DNA of 12,432 bases, from NCBI GenBank assembly GCA_041648955.1, contig JBAZOD010000026.1:1-12432 (forward strand). Direction: 5' to 3'. Position 1 is the stretch's first letter; each line of letters opens with the position of its first letter. The DNA is from JBAZOD01 sp041648955. Lineage in GTDB: Bacteria > Patescibacteriota > Patescibacteriia > Patescibacteriales > JAQTRU01. The translations under genes and the position numbers were made by a program. The notes below the pieces were generated by a model that saw only the letters and a list, made by a program, of their open reading frames with translations, was not told the DNA's origin and made no database searches. Shown here one piece after another: positions 1 to 6,344 of the stretch.

Positions 1-315
1 GATGGAAGCGCCGATAATAACAAAAGTTGCTAAGCCGATAGAATCAACAAAGCGGAAAATCGTATAGCTTCTTTTGAAAAAATTCGGCAGAAGATAAGCA
101 AGCAGTCCGGCTCCCAAACAGATCAAAAGATAATTCGGGTCGCGCAGATAAAAAAGGGGAGTGCGCCCGATAATCAAGTTTCTCACCGTTCCTCCGCCCA
201 CGGCCGTGATCGCGCCCAAAAATACCACCCCGAAGATATTTAGTTTTCTGCTCTTAGCTTTGTAGGCTCCGCCAATCGCGAAAGCCAAAGTGCCGAGGAG
301 GTCGAGAAAGTACAT
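1..315 (-). CDS. TRIC/UPF0126 family cation channel-like membrane protein, 3' end cut by window
   Basis: The visible 105 residues begin at the ATG complementary to 313-315 and run off the left edge. Family signatures are the early helix with AFAIGG (residues 11-16), the stretch NIFGV (26-30), a glycine-rich TAVGGGTVRN (37-46), and RDPNYL (58-63). These match the YicG/YadS (UPF0126) family, whose members form trimeric intracellular cation (TRIC) channels in bacterial membranes and usually have about 200 residues in two repeated three-helix halves. The visible part covers the first half and the start of the second. Two positions that are usually Asp (before the FGV motif, and after the Arg of GGGxxR) are Asn here. 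No Shine-Dalgarno sequence precedes the start. Assignment to the family is firm; the transported ion is not shown by the sequence. Confidence 0.85.
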   Translation of the reverse strand, partial: MYFLDLLGTLAFAIGGAYKAKSRKLNIFGVVFLGAITAVGGGTVRNLIIGRTPLFYLRDPNYLLICLGAGLLAYLLPNFFKRSYTIFRFVDSIGLATFVIIGASI

Positions 316-318
316 TAT

Positions 319-507
319 TTAGTGATTAGTTAATTAGTGATTAGGTGTTGGATAATAAACTTGTCATTGCGAAGAACAAACTTTTCTGTCATTGCGAGGA
401 AGGAGCCGGGCGACTGACGAAGCAATCTCTGGTTATTTGGAAATAACAAAGAAGATCTAAAGATATGTCTAAGTAATTGATAATTCGTAATTGTTAATTG
501 TTAATTG
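319..507. repeat. AT-rich intergenic stretch with short direct repeats
   Basis: The 178-nt gap between the channel gene and the next gene holds no ORF. Two exact copies of TTAGTGATTAG lie at 319-329 and 334-344. A run of TAATTG units lies at 474-479, 488-493, 495-500 and 502-507, with a one-base variant at 481-486; its last copies enter the 3' end of the neighbouring gene. Such low-complexity units are probably slippage products. Between them sits the dispersed element listed separately. Confidence 0.6.
360..447. repeat. Dispersed TGTCATTGCGAGG element (one full, one partial copy)
   Basis: A full copy occupies 387-434, from TGTCATTGCGAGG to GAAGCAATCTCTGGTT. A truncated copy of its first part, TTGTCATTGCGAAG, lies just upstream at 361-374. 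The full copy is nearly identical to the right arm of the inverted-repeat element at 11211-11262 and resembles its left arm (11078-11119). Its right end runs into a small palindrome, GTTATTT-GG-AAATAAC (432-447), which could form a hairpin. Elements beginning this way are known to me as dispersed non-coding repeats in several bacterial groups. No coding capacity is seen. Confidence 0.8.
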
Positions 508-994
508 ATTCAATCGCCGTAATCTTTTCTGCCGAGACTTCGCCGATACAGCCGTTAGAAACAGTATTGGCGTAGGCGCAAGTGAGGCCGATGAGCTTCC
601 CCTCTACCCGCACCTCTTCGCCCAAATCGTAATTATACAGACCGTTGCCAATGACATAAAATTTATGATATTTATCGGTCGGGTCATAGGTTTCCACGCC
701 GATATCCTCTCCGCCGGCAAAGGTGGCAGAAACATGCCCGACCCAGATAATCGGATATGATTCCCGAAATTTCATCTCGCAATCGCAGTTCGTTTCTTCT
801 GCTCCCGCCACTCTTGCCTTAGGTGATTCAAACACTTCAGAGTTTTGCGCAATTTTCAAAACATTACCCAAATAATAATCAGGATAAATCGGCTGATAAG
901 AATTGGAAATAAAATATTGAGACAAAGCGAAAAAAACAACCATCAGGCCGTAAAAATAAACAGGATGCAAAGTTTTTTGAAATGGTATTTTCAT
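494..994 (-). CDS. Membrane-anchored extracytoplasmic protein with four cysteines, unknown function
   Basis: This is a 166-residue protein. A single hydrophobic segment at about residues 11-30 (PVYFYGLMVVFFALSQYFIS) follows a short basic start, so it is probably a signal anchor with the rest outside the membrane. The outer part has four cysteines (C70, C72, C139, C149) that could form two disulfides. It ends in alternating beta-like stretches (KFYVIGN, EEVRVEGKLIGL, GEVSAEKI) that look like an OB-type small barrel; this fold guess is by eye. I do not recognise the family. It lies 49 nt downstream of the HEPN gene on the same strand with no clear terminator between, so read-through is possible. 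No Shine-Dalgarno site is seen. Confidence 0.7.
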   Translation of the reverse strand: MKIPFQKTLHPVYFYGLMVVFFALSQYFISNSYQPIYPDYYLGNVLKIAQNSEVFESPKARVAGAEETNCDCEMKFRESYPIIWVGHVSATFAGGEDIGVETYDPTDKYHKFYVIGNGLYNYDLGEEVRVEGKLIGLTCAYANTVSNGCIGEVSAEKITAIESINN

Positions 995-1043
995 GTTTTT
1001 TGATTTGAGAGGTTAAGGGTGAATGTCAAAAATCCAAAACTCT

Positions 1044-1451
1044 TTATTTCGATAGTAATTTAAATACAAGATAAAACATTTTCTGTGAATACTTTCTATA
1101 TATCAATTCTTTAGTCTCATCATCGCTAAATGACCAAAATTTACCTTCAATTTCTATACCTGTCGGATAATGATTTTCGTGAAATATTTTATTCCTTATG
1201 TCTTTTAGTAAATTAAGGTATTGATATTCAGTAAAATCAATTATATTTTTTTCTTGTGCATCTATAATTGCACTATGAAAGTTTCCGTCAATTTTATCAA
1301 CTGAAAATTTAATAATTTGCTCGGCTAAAACAAATAAGCACGCTAGTGCAGAAAAATAATTTTCTTGCTCGTAAGAACTTTGAGCCTCAGAACACAATTT
1401 TCCAAAAATGTTATCTCTTTCTATTATTTTTGTGATTATATCGGTATTCAT
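1044..1451 (-). CDS. Small HEPN-domain protein, putative ribonuclease of defence operon
   Basis: This is a 135-residue, mostly helical protein without membrane segments. The stretch LLKDIRNKIFHE holds R86-N87-x3-H91, the R-[N]-X3-H catalytic signature of HEPN ribonucleases. It sits in the expected place, in a late helix after an earlier helix pair (residues 25-55, with the pattern YFSALACLFVLAEQ). HEPN proteins of this size act as RNA-cleaving effectors in toxin-antitoxin, abortive-infection and restriction-linked systems. The gene starts 2 nt after the stop of the MORC-like ATPase gene, so it is almost certainly co-transcribed and translationally coupled. It has no Shine-Dalgarno site of its own. 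The HEPN call rests on the motif and helix pattern; whether it cuts RNA is inference. No separate antitoxin partner such as an MNT nucleotidyltransferase is next to it. Confidence 0.72.
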   Translation of the reverse strand: MNTDIITKIIERDNIFGKLCSEAQSSYEQENYFSALACLFVLAEQIIKFSVDKIDGNFHSAIIDAQEKNIIDFTEYQYLNLLKDIRNKIFHENHYPTGIEIEGKFWSFSDDETKELIYRKYSQKMFYLVFKLLSK

Positions 1452-1453
1452 GG

Positions 1454-3157
1454 TTAAGTGGGCTCTGAATTATCAAGCCTGCGGAATAGATGCGATAGGA
1501 GTCCAAGTGCATCTAAGCAATCTTGCTCAGTATAAAGACCAGAATCACGCAAATCTTCAACTACTTCATGGGCAATCGGATTTCTAAACGCTAGCCACAT
1601 TGCACGTGATAGCATCCCATGCCCATTTGATATATTGTCAATAGTTAATTGTTCAAAATCGGAACCATCTGGTCTTTTATATTTTTTAGTTACCGATAAT
1701 TCAGGTAAAACTGGTGCCGCAGGCGGTGTGGTTGCGGGCGGTTGTACAGGGTCAAAAACATGCCGGATGAGAGCCGAATCAGTTAATGATGATGAAGATC
1801 GGCTTTGAATTGTTCTAATATATTTTTTTACTCCTTCGTATACTGCAGTATAGTAATCATTGTTTTTATAATAAGGAAAAGTTAAAGAATGTAAATTTGG
1901 ATGTAAATTTTGCCAGTGAAAACGTGGCCATGGTTTTATAATTTCCTGCAACCCCTTTAAACTCTTTACTGCTTTATCTTCGTCAATTTCAGCATCTTTT
2001 GTTAAAGCACTAATAATTGACTCGAGATTGTCGTTAATGTTTTTAGGAATATGCTCTCTCCATTCACCAATTTTTAAGCCTGTTTTTTCTTCCAACCTCT
2101 TTTGTTGTTTTTCAGCTCGCTTAGTGCGCCAATTAACCTCTAACCACCTCAACATTCTCTGCAAATATTCCCGTAATTTTACCATGTCTGGGTGTTCCCA
2201 ATTTAATGATTGTCTATTTGTGCCGATAACATCTTCTCCTAAATCATCGATGAAATCAACCTCAAGCCAACCCGTAAGATAAGTGAAAAAATGGCTCGAC
2301 GTACTGTCTGAAAAATATTCAGGCAAATTAACAAGTTTTTTTCTAGAAAAAAGTGTTATACCTTTCATATTCGTAGCAGGGGGTATAGGCTTTTCAGTCG
2401 CTATTAAATGACCGATTATTTCGTCTCTTTTTTCATACTCGGCTTCAAGCCCAATATCGCTTGGAACATCCCATTCGACTTGTCTGGTAAGATTGAAATA
2501 TCTTCTTTCGTTATTAATCAATATTTCATCTTCGTCATTTCTTTTCACGAAGATTTTAAAATCTGAATCAATAATAAAAAATTTCGAAAGATTATCAGCT
2601 AATGAATTTGCATCGAAATCGCTTATTCTTTGTATGTCTCTTAAAATAACATCCGTGCCTTTTTCTTTTTCTGATTCTACATCATGCTCTAATATCGTAG
2701 GGTTGTAATCTCTTTGCTGATCCCTGTCTTCATTAGATATTATTGCACCCCACTTCATTACAAATGAGTTTCGCTTATGATCTTTTGTTGTCTGAACTTC
2801 TATTTCATGAGCAATGCCAAAAAAAGATAATTTGCCCAACCCCTTTTTTCCAATTACCTTTCTTCTTCCAGGTGAGCTTTGGCTATTTTCATCATTTCTT
2901 CTATTGCGCCCGATTCGTAAAAATTTATCATTAATTTCACGAAAAGACATGCCGTGACCGTTGTCTGAAACAACAATTTTCTTATCGCCGTTATCAATAA
3001 GATGAACATGCACCTCCGATGCATCGGCATCATAGGAATTTGCAATAAGCTCAGCCACAACAGGAGGAAGAGTAGAATACATTCTTACGCCCAAATGCTC
3101 TATAGTATTTGGGGTAAAAGTCATTTTTAGTTGTTCTTCGTTATTATTTTGACTCAT
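1454..3157 (-). CDS. MutL/MORC-like GHKL ATPase with C-terminal HEPN (Ymh-type) domain
   Basis: This is a 567-residue protein. Residues 15-200 form a Bergerat-fold (GHKL) ATPase: AELIANSYDAD (catalytic E36, Mg-binding N40), the G1 box DNGHGM (65-70) and the G2 box GKKGLGKLS (103-111). A MutL/Hsp90-like transducer region follows (about 210-345), then a charged helical, probably coiled-coil stretch (345-400). From about 419 a different domain begins: LHP, then an AVYEGVKKY helix (438-446), then AFRNPIAHE with R525-x4-H530, ending in DALGLLSHLFRRLD (549-562). That pattern resembles the Ymh family (TIGR02391), a HEPN-like domain. MutL-related ATPases beside cytosine methyltransferases are described as restriction-linked relatives of eukaryotic MORC proteins. 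The start ATG lies inside the end of the methyltransferase gene (14-nt overlap), so translation is coupled. The ATPase call is firm; the C-terminal domain call rests on the motif. Confidence 0.88.
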   Translation of the reverse strand: MSQNNNEEQLKMTFTPNTIEHLGVRMYSTLPPVVAELIANSYDADASEVHVHLIDNGDKKIVVSDNGHGMSFREINDKFLRIGRNRRNDENSQSSPGRRKVIGKKGLGKLSFFGIAHEIEVQTTKDHKRNSFVMKWGAIISNEDRDQQRDYNPTILEHDVESEKEKGTDVILRDIQRISDFDANSLADNLSKFFIIDSDFKIFVKRNDEDEILINNERRYFNLTRQVEWDVPSDIGLEAEYEKRDEIIGHLIATEKPIPPATNMKGITLFSRKKLVNLPEYFSDSTSSHFFTYLTGWLEVDFIDDLGEDVIGTNRQSLNWEHPDMVKLREYLQRMLRWLEVNWRTKRAEKQQKRLEEKTGLKIGEWREHIPKNINDNLESIISALTKDAEIDEDKAVKSLKGLQEIIKPWPRFHWQNLHPNLHSLTFPYYKNNDYYTAVYEGVKKYIRTIQSRSSSSLTDSALIRHVFDPVQPPATTPPAAPVLPELSVTKKYKRPDGSDFEQLTIDNISNGHGMLSRAMWLAFRNPIAHEVVEDLRDSGLYTEQDCLDALGLLSHLFRRLDNSEPT

Positions 3158-4214
3158 GATTTTTAATTATTGTTTCCCCAAGTTGTTTAGCATAGACAGG
3201 AGGAACTGCATTTCCAATCATTCGCGCAATAGAGGAAATGCTTGAACCTATGAACTTATAAGTTTTAGGGAAAGTTTGCAAGGTTGCTCCTTCTCGGATT
3301 GAAATTGCTCTATTTTCTTCAGGATGTGCAAATCTTCCATTTGAAATACTAAAAAATTTTGTTGTAATTGTTGGCGCAGGTTTATCCCATGACATCCGAC
3401 CATATGTGTCATTAAAAGAAACATCACCATTCGCATTTTTGTAGGCGTTTATTTGTAAATCCGTATTCGCCCAAGCTTTTCTTGTGCCTCCATTTTTTGG
3501 AGTAAGCTTTAATCTTTTAATGTTTTTATCGTTTAAGCCAGCGGATGTGTGCAAAAAGCTTGATTTATCCTTGTGTCCAGCTGGTATTTTAGGGAATCCA
3601 TTTTTTTCTCCGATAAAATCTTTAACCGTAGACGCATGTTTTTTTTCCTCTGGAAATATCTCTTTCTTAGATACTCTATTTGCTATTAGTGAAAATCTTT
3701 TTCTGGTCTCTGGCACACCGTAGTTATTTAGATTTACAACTTTATAATGTATCGTATATCCTTGTGTTTTTAAATCATCAACAAATCTATCCAATCCACT
3801 TTCTTTGTGTTTATTTAATATGCCTGGAACATTTTCAACAACAACATATCCAGGGTTATAATATTTTACAAATCGATGAAACTCATGAAGAAGATTTTTT
3901 GATTTAGTGGACTTGCTTTTATTTGTTCTTATGATTGTCCAGTATTGGCAAGGACTACATCCAATCAGTATTAGATTGTCATCATTTTTTTTAATTTTTA
4001 TTTCATTTGATAAATCTTTTTCATTTAATTTTTCAACATCTGCCAAAATATATTTGGCGTTTTTTATATTCGCCTCGTATGTTTCTTTGCAGTCGGGATC
4101 AAAGTCGATGCCTGCAATTACTTTGATTCCGGCTTGTTGCAACCCAAAACTCATGCCACCGCCAGAGCAAAAAAAATCGATTGCTTTTAATTTATTATGT
4201 ATTTTTAAACTCAT
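3144..4214 (-). CDS. DNA (cytosine-5-)-methyltransferase
   Basis: This 356-residue enzyme transfers a methyl group from S-adenosylmethionine to C5 of cytosine in DNA. All key motifs of the family are in order: motif I DFFCSGGGMSFGL (13-25, cofactor binding), motif IV with SPCQ (catalytic C89), motif VI ENV (E127), motif VIII YGVPETRKR (165-173), a short target-recognition region, motif IX around RMSWDKPAPTITT (273-285), and motif X GNAVPP (334-339). The length is normal and the enzyme looks active. The catalytic loop reads SPCQ instead of the more common PPCQ. It is the first gene of the operon that continues into the MORC-like ATPase and HEPN genes. Pipelines might label it dcm, but the target site cannot be read from the sequence, so I give no symbol. 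Confidence 0.95.
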   Translation of the reverse strand: MSLKIHNKLKAIDFFCSGGGMSFGLQQAGIKVIAGIDFDPDCKETYEANIKNAKYILADVEKLNEKDLSNEIKIKKNDDNLILIGCSPCQYWTIIRTNKSKSTKSKNLLHEFHRFVKYYNPGYVVVENVPGILNKHKESGLDRFVDDLKTQGYTIHYKVVNLNNYGVPETRKRFSLIANRVSKKEIFPEEKKHASTVKDFIGEKNGFPKIPAGHKDKSSFLHTSAGLNDKNIKRLKLTPKNGGTRKAWANTDLQINAYKNANGDVSFNDTYGRMSWDKPAPTITTKFFSISNGRFAHPEENRAISIREGATLQTFPKTYKFIGSSISSIARMIGNAVPPVYAKQLGETIIKNHESK

Positions 4215-4220
4215 ATTTCC

Positions 4221-4226
4221 ATTATA
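4221..4226 (-). promoter_or_regulatory. Perfect -10 box of the methyltransferase operon, spaced for a leaderless mRNA
   Basis: On the minus strand a perfect TATAAT is followed by exactly 6 nt (GGAAAT) and then the methyltransferase ATG at 4214. With usual spacing the first transcribed base would be the A of that ATG. No convincing -35 hexamer lies 16-18 nt upstream. GGA in the spacer could be a very weak Shine-Dalgarno site if transcription starts further upstream instead. Confidence 0.5.
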
Positions 4227-4273
4227 GTTCTTTTTTTAATTTAATAAATCGTTTTCGTAGCGGAGCGAAGAAG

Positions 4274-4308
4274 CCATTTTATTTTTCCTCTAAAATAAGG
4301 TAAAATGG
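4274..4308. promoter_or_regulatory. Inverted repeat in the divergent intergenic region
   Basis: Between the diverging methyltransferase operon and the 476-residue gene, CCATTTTA (4274-4281) pairs with TAAAATGG (4301-4308), and further T-rich/A-rich pairing is possible inside. Neither side carries a typical terminator T-run, so this may be an operator or part of a promoter region for the rightward gene. TAAAAT at 4301-4306 could serve as a -10 box, but no good -35 was found. Confidence 0.35.
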
Positions 4309-4345
4309 GAGTAATAATTTCTTATTCTAATTTTATCCGATAATC

Positions 4346-5776
4346 ATGGAAAAAACAAGGCGAATCGTAAAATTAAGGATTTTTTTGTGGCTAATTTTAG
4401 CTTGTTTCACGGGCTGGCTTTTGTATATGGGGATTGTCCCTAATGGAAAAATTACCTATGTTTGCGACTTTCCCGAAGGTAATTACTATTTGGCCGACCC
4501 CTTCAAGTTTATCGGAAAACTTATGCCCTCAGAAAGGGTGGAAAATATAGAGAGTAATACCCAAAAAATGATAGGCGACCCGGTTTATTTCTCTTTGCGC
4601 ACTCCGCGGAAATTTGAAAAAGCCAAGGTGAGCTTTGTCTACAAAAATGAGAGCGAGAGGCCTCTTGTGGAAATGGGGGTTTTGATGGATAACGCGATTT
4701 GGCGCTATCAGCTGGCGCCGATTGAAAATCAGATTATTGATAAATTGTCTTTGGTCTGGGACGTTCTGGAAAAGGACGGAGTGATGCTTCTCCAGCGGGA
4801 AAAGAAATATGAGTCGATTGATGAGTTTCTCGCCAGTTTGCCGCCAGCCCAAGAAATCGCTTTGTATAATTATAATCTGAAAAATGATTATACGATCGCG
4901 GATTATGAAGCGGGCAAAAATCGGCAGGAGATGGATTATTCTCTACGCGGGGCTTATCAATTTTTTACTTATTTGAAAAATGAAGATTTGGATTTTAATT
5001 TTACCATAGAGGATTTGAATGAAAATAAAGACAGCGATCCGGTTGATGTGAATTTGTATTACAGCGACCAGCTGATTGCCAGCCGGCACCTCCCAGACGG
5101 GGAGGGGACAAGGGAAATTAATTTTAAAGAAAGCAATTTGCCTGAGGGAGTTTACAAAATAGAACTGCGCGCCGATGATGATATCATCACCAAAAAAATC
5201 AGCACCGCTCAAAATAAAATTTCTTTTTTGAATAAAATTTGGCTAGCCAGTGAGGCGGATGAAAATATTTCCCTCATAACCGACAGCCAGTTTATAAACG
5301 CCCAGACTATAAATCCGAAAAGCCTTCAGGTTGTACGGGCAGGGGATAAGGAATTGGATGTGAATGAAACTTACAAGCAATTCAGCCTGTCAGCGGGAGC
5401 AAGCGAAAAAGAAATAAAAGCAGAGAAAGGCGATATTATAATTTCCGGCAACGGCGTTTTTGCTTTTGGCCAGGAAAATTTTTTCAATCCGAATTTCAAA
5501 AGAGTGGACGAGGGGTTTTCTCTCCAGGCCGAGGGCACGAATTATATTCTGGCCAAGTACGCCAAGCCTTTGGATAAAGGAAACGGCTGGGAAGAAGCGA
5601 GCGCTGAGTTTGATTTGAGCAATGCTTACCGCGAATTTAATAAAAATAGCTTCATAATCTCTGTTCCGGGCTTAAAGGCTGATGATGACAGACAAGATGA
5701 TTTAGAGATAAAAGAAATTAAAATAGAATTGGCAGGGAAAACTTTGCTGGAAAAATTGAAAGAGATTTTTAAATAA
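4346..5776 (+). CDS. Large single-pass membrane-anchored protein, unknown function
   Basis: This is a 476-residue protein with a basic N-terminus, one hydrophobic helix at about residues 10-30 and a long, acidic, probably beta-rich region outside the membrane (for example ITYVCDF, KVSFVYKN, VDVNLYYSDQ, GVYKIELRADDD, GDIIISGNGVFAFG). It ends in an amphipathic stretch, LAGKTLLEKLKEIFK. LILAC (16-20) faintly resembles a lipoprotein box, but hydrophobic residues continue after the cysteine, so a signal anchor is more likely. I recognise no catalytic motif or family. It diverges from the methyltransferase operon and faces the two small genes at 5816-6214. It has no Shine-Dalgarno sequence before the ATG. 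A surface or envelope role is inferred from topology only. Confidence 0.75.
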   Translation: MEKTRRIVKLRIFLWLILACFTGWLLYMGIVPNGKITYVCDFPEGNYYLADPFKFIGKLMPSERVENIESNTQKMIGDPVYFSLRTPRKFEKAKVSFVYKNESERPLVEMGVLMDNAIWRYQLAPIENQIIDKLSLVWDVLEKDGVMLLQREKKYESIDEFLASLPPAQEIALYNYNLKNDYTIADYEAGKNRQEMDYSLRGAYQFFTYLKNEDLDFNFTIEDLNENKDSDPVDVNLYYSDQLIASRHLPDGEGTREINFKESNLPEGVYKIELRADDDIITKKISTAQNKISFLNKIWLASEADENISLITDSQFINAQTINPKSLQVVRAGDKELDVNETYKQFSLSAGASEKEIKAEKGDIIISGNGVFAFGQENFFNPNFKRVDEGFSLQAEGTNYILAKYAKPLDKGNGWEEASAEFDLSNAYREFNKNSFIISVPGLKADDDRQDDLEIKEIKIELAGKTLLEKLKEIFK

Positions 5777-5803
5777 AAAAAGGGTCGATTATTGAAATCG
5801 ACC
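5775..5803 (-). terminator. Rho-independent terminator of the twin small genes
   Basis: Read leftward, GGTCGATT (5803-5796) pairs with AATCGACC (5790-5783) across a 5-nt loop and is followed by a run of seven Ts (5781-5775). It lies just past the stop of the leftward small gene at 5816. In the rightward direction there is no T-run after the hairpin, so it is oriented for the minus strand, though it also sits right after the stop of the 476-residue gene. Confidence 0.8.
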
Positions 5804-5815
5804 TTGGTTGGCTAA

Positions 5816-6004
5816 TCAAGCAGGCGCTGGGATTGTTTTGCTTTCTAAAATCCAGAATTCTATTTCATTACCGCCACAACAAAGTTCTTTGTCGCTTCCA
5901 CTTCCTCTCGTAGCCTTTACTATAAACTTAATGTTTGGCGGGATAGTAGTACCAGTACTCGCATCATAGTGTTTTTCTTTTAAAACCACTGCTGTTGAGC
6001 TCAT
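5816..6004 (-). CDS. Small 62-residue protein with CC motif (second of a tandem pair), unknown
   Basis: This protein has no membrane segment or signal peptide. It contains short strand-like stretches (AVVL, IKFIVKA, IEFWILES), the IPP turn and an adjacent cysteine pair in ELCCGGNE (41-48), and ends IPAPA. A strong Shine-Dalgarno GGAGGGG lies a few bases upstream of the ATG, which is uncommon for this window. The gene follows its equal-length neighbour after 21 nt and ends just before a good terminator, so the two form a small two-gene transcript. The pair share an MS start, a GT(x)I segment in the middle and an aromatic FW/FVW strand near the end, which suggests distant paralogy. I do not recognise a family. 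A small beta-sheet protein is the best structural guess. Confidence 0.65.
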   Translation of the reverse strand: MSSTAVVLKEKHYDASTGTTIPPNIKFIVKATRGSGSDKELCCGGNEIEFWILESKTIPAPA

Positions 6005-6025
6005 TTATTCCCCTCCATTTTTAGA

Positions 6026-6214
6026 TTATTCTGTTTTAGTTATGTTTTTTGGCACCCAGACGAAACGGCCAGAAACCAGGCACTGAAAGTGGGTATCATT
6101 AAAGCCGTATTTATTTATCTCTGTACCGGATTTGAGAGTAATTTCTGTTCCCGGTATAGTGAAATCTTGCGAAAGAACCGTTATGCTTTTTTGTCCAATT
6201 TGGGCGCCCGACAT
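6026..6214 (-). CDS. Small 62-residue protein (first of a tandem pair), unknown
   Basis: This is a soluble-looking protein with strand-forming stretches (SITVL, TEITLKSGTEI, RFVWVPKNIT), one cysteine (C45) and no signal sequence. A very strong Shine-Dalgarno run, GAGGAGGGGG, sits directly upstream of the ATG. A good sigma-70 promoter lies upstream of that (6254-6282), so expression is probably high. The gene is followed after 21 nt by the second small gene and then a terminator. I know no family for it. The repeated TEI/GTEI units and the final aromatic strand suggest a compact barrel-like fold. The coding call is supported by promoter, ribosome site and terminator around both ORFs rather than by homology. 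Confidence 0.65.
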   Translation of the reverse strand: MSGAQIGQKSITVLSQDFTIPGTEITLKSGTEINKYGFNDTHFQCLVSGRFVWVPKNITKTE

Positions 6215-6253
6215 TTCCCCCTCCTCTGTAAATTTGTGTTGAATTATGAACTT

Positions 6254-6282
6254 AAATTATCAGATAATTTCTTGTCTGTCAA
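6254..6282 (-). promoter_or_regulatory. Sigma-70-type promoter of the twin small genes
   Basis: On the minus strand, TTGACA (complement of 6277-6282) is followed by a 17-nt spacer and TAATTT (complement of 6254-6259). This gives a transcript start near 6247 and a leader of about 33 nt carrying the strong Shine-Dalgarno site. It is the best -35 box in the window. Confidence 0.75.
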
Positions 6283-6296
6283 ACTAATCCCCCTCA

Positions 6297-6344
6297 CCCC
6301 CTTTATCCCGCCTGCGCTAAAGCTTCGGCGGGCAAGCAAGGGGG
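6297..6344. repeat. GC-rich palindromic repeat (family also found in lepA)
   Basis: CCCCCT (6297-6302) pairs with AGGGGG (6339-6344), and inside it CCCGCC (6307-6312) pairs with GGCGGG (6327-6332) around an AAGCTT-containing loop, giving a long hairpin. The core at 6307-6337, including the trailing CAAGC, matches the copy at 12390-12421 with only a few changes. It lies between the two divergent promoters, and its right end runs directly into the GATAAT before the next gene. Confidence 0.75.

Noticed and set aside
319..507. CRISPR-like array in the left gap
   Set aside because: Repeat units are too short and unevenly spaced, with no spacers; no cas genes nearby.
1024..1029. TTGACA (minus strand) as -35 of the four-cysteine protein gene
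   Set aside because: The matching -10 position holds AAATCA, too poor for a call.
2028..2934. Rightward open frames opposite the ATPase gene
   Set aside because: They are antisense to a well-supported conserved coding frame and have no protein-like pattern or start signals.
4251..4272. Segment CGTAGCGGAGCGAAGAAG as another dispersed repeat
   Set aside because: It resembles repeat-like intergenic sequence but no second copy is present in the window, so it cannot be supported.
5089..5105. GC-rich hairpin CCTCCC/GGGAGG inside the 476-residue gene
   Set aside because: It is short, inside a coding frame, without a T-run or repeat elsewhere; probably chance.
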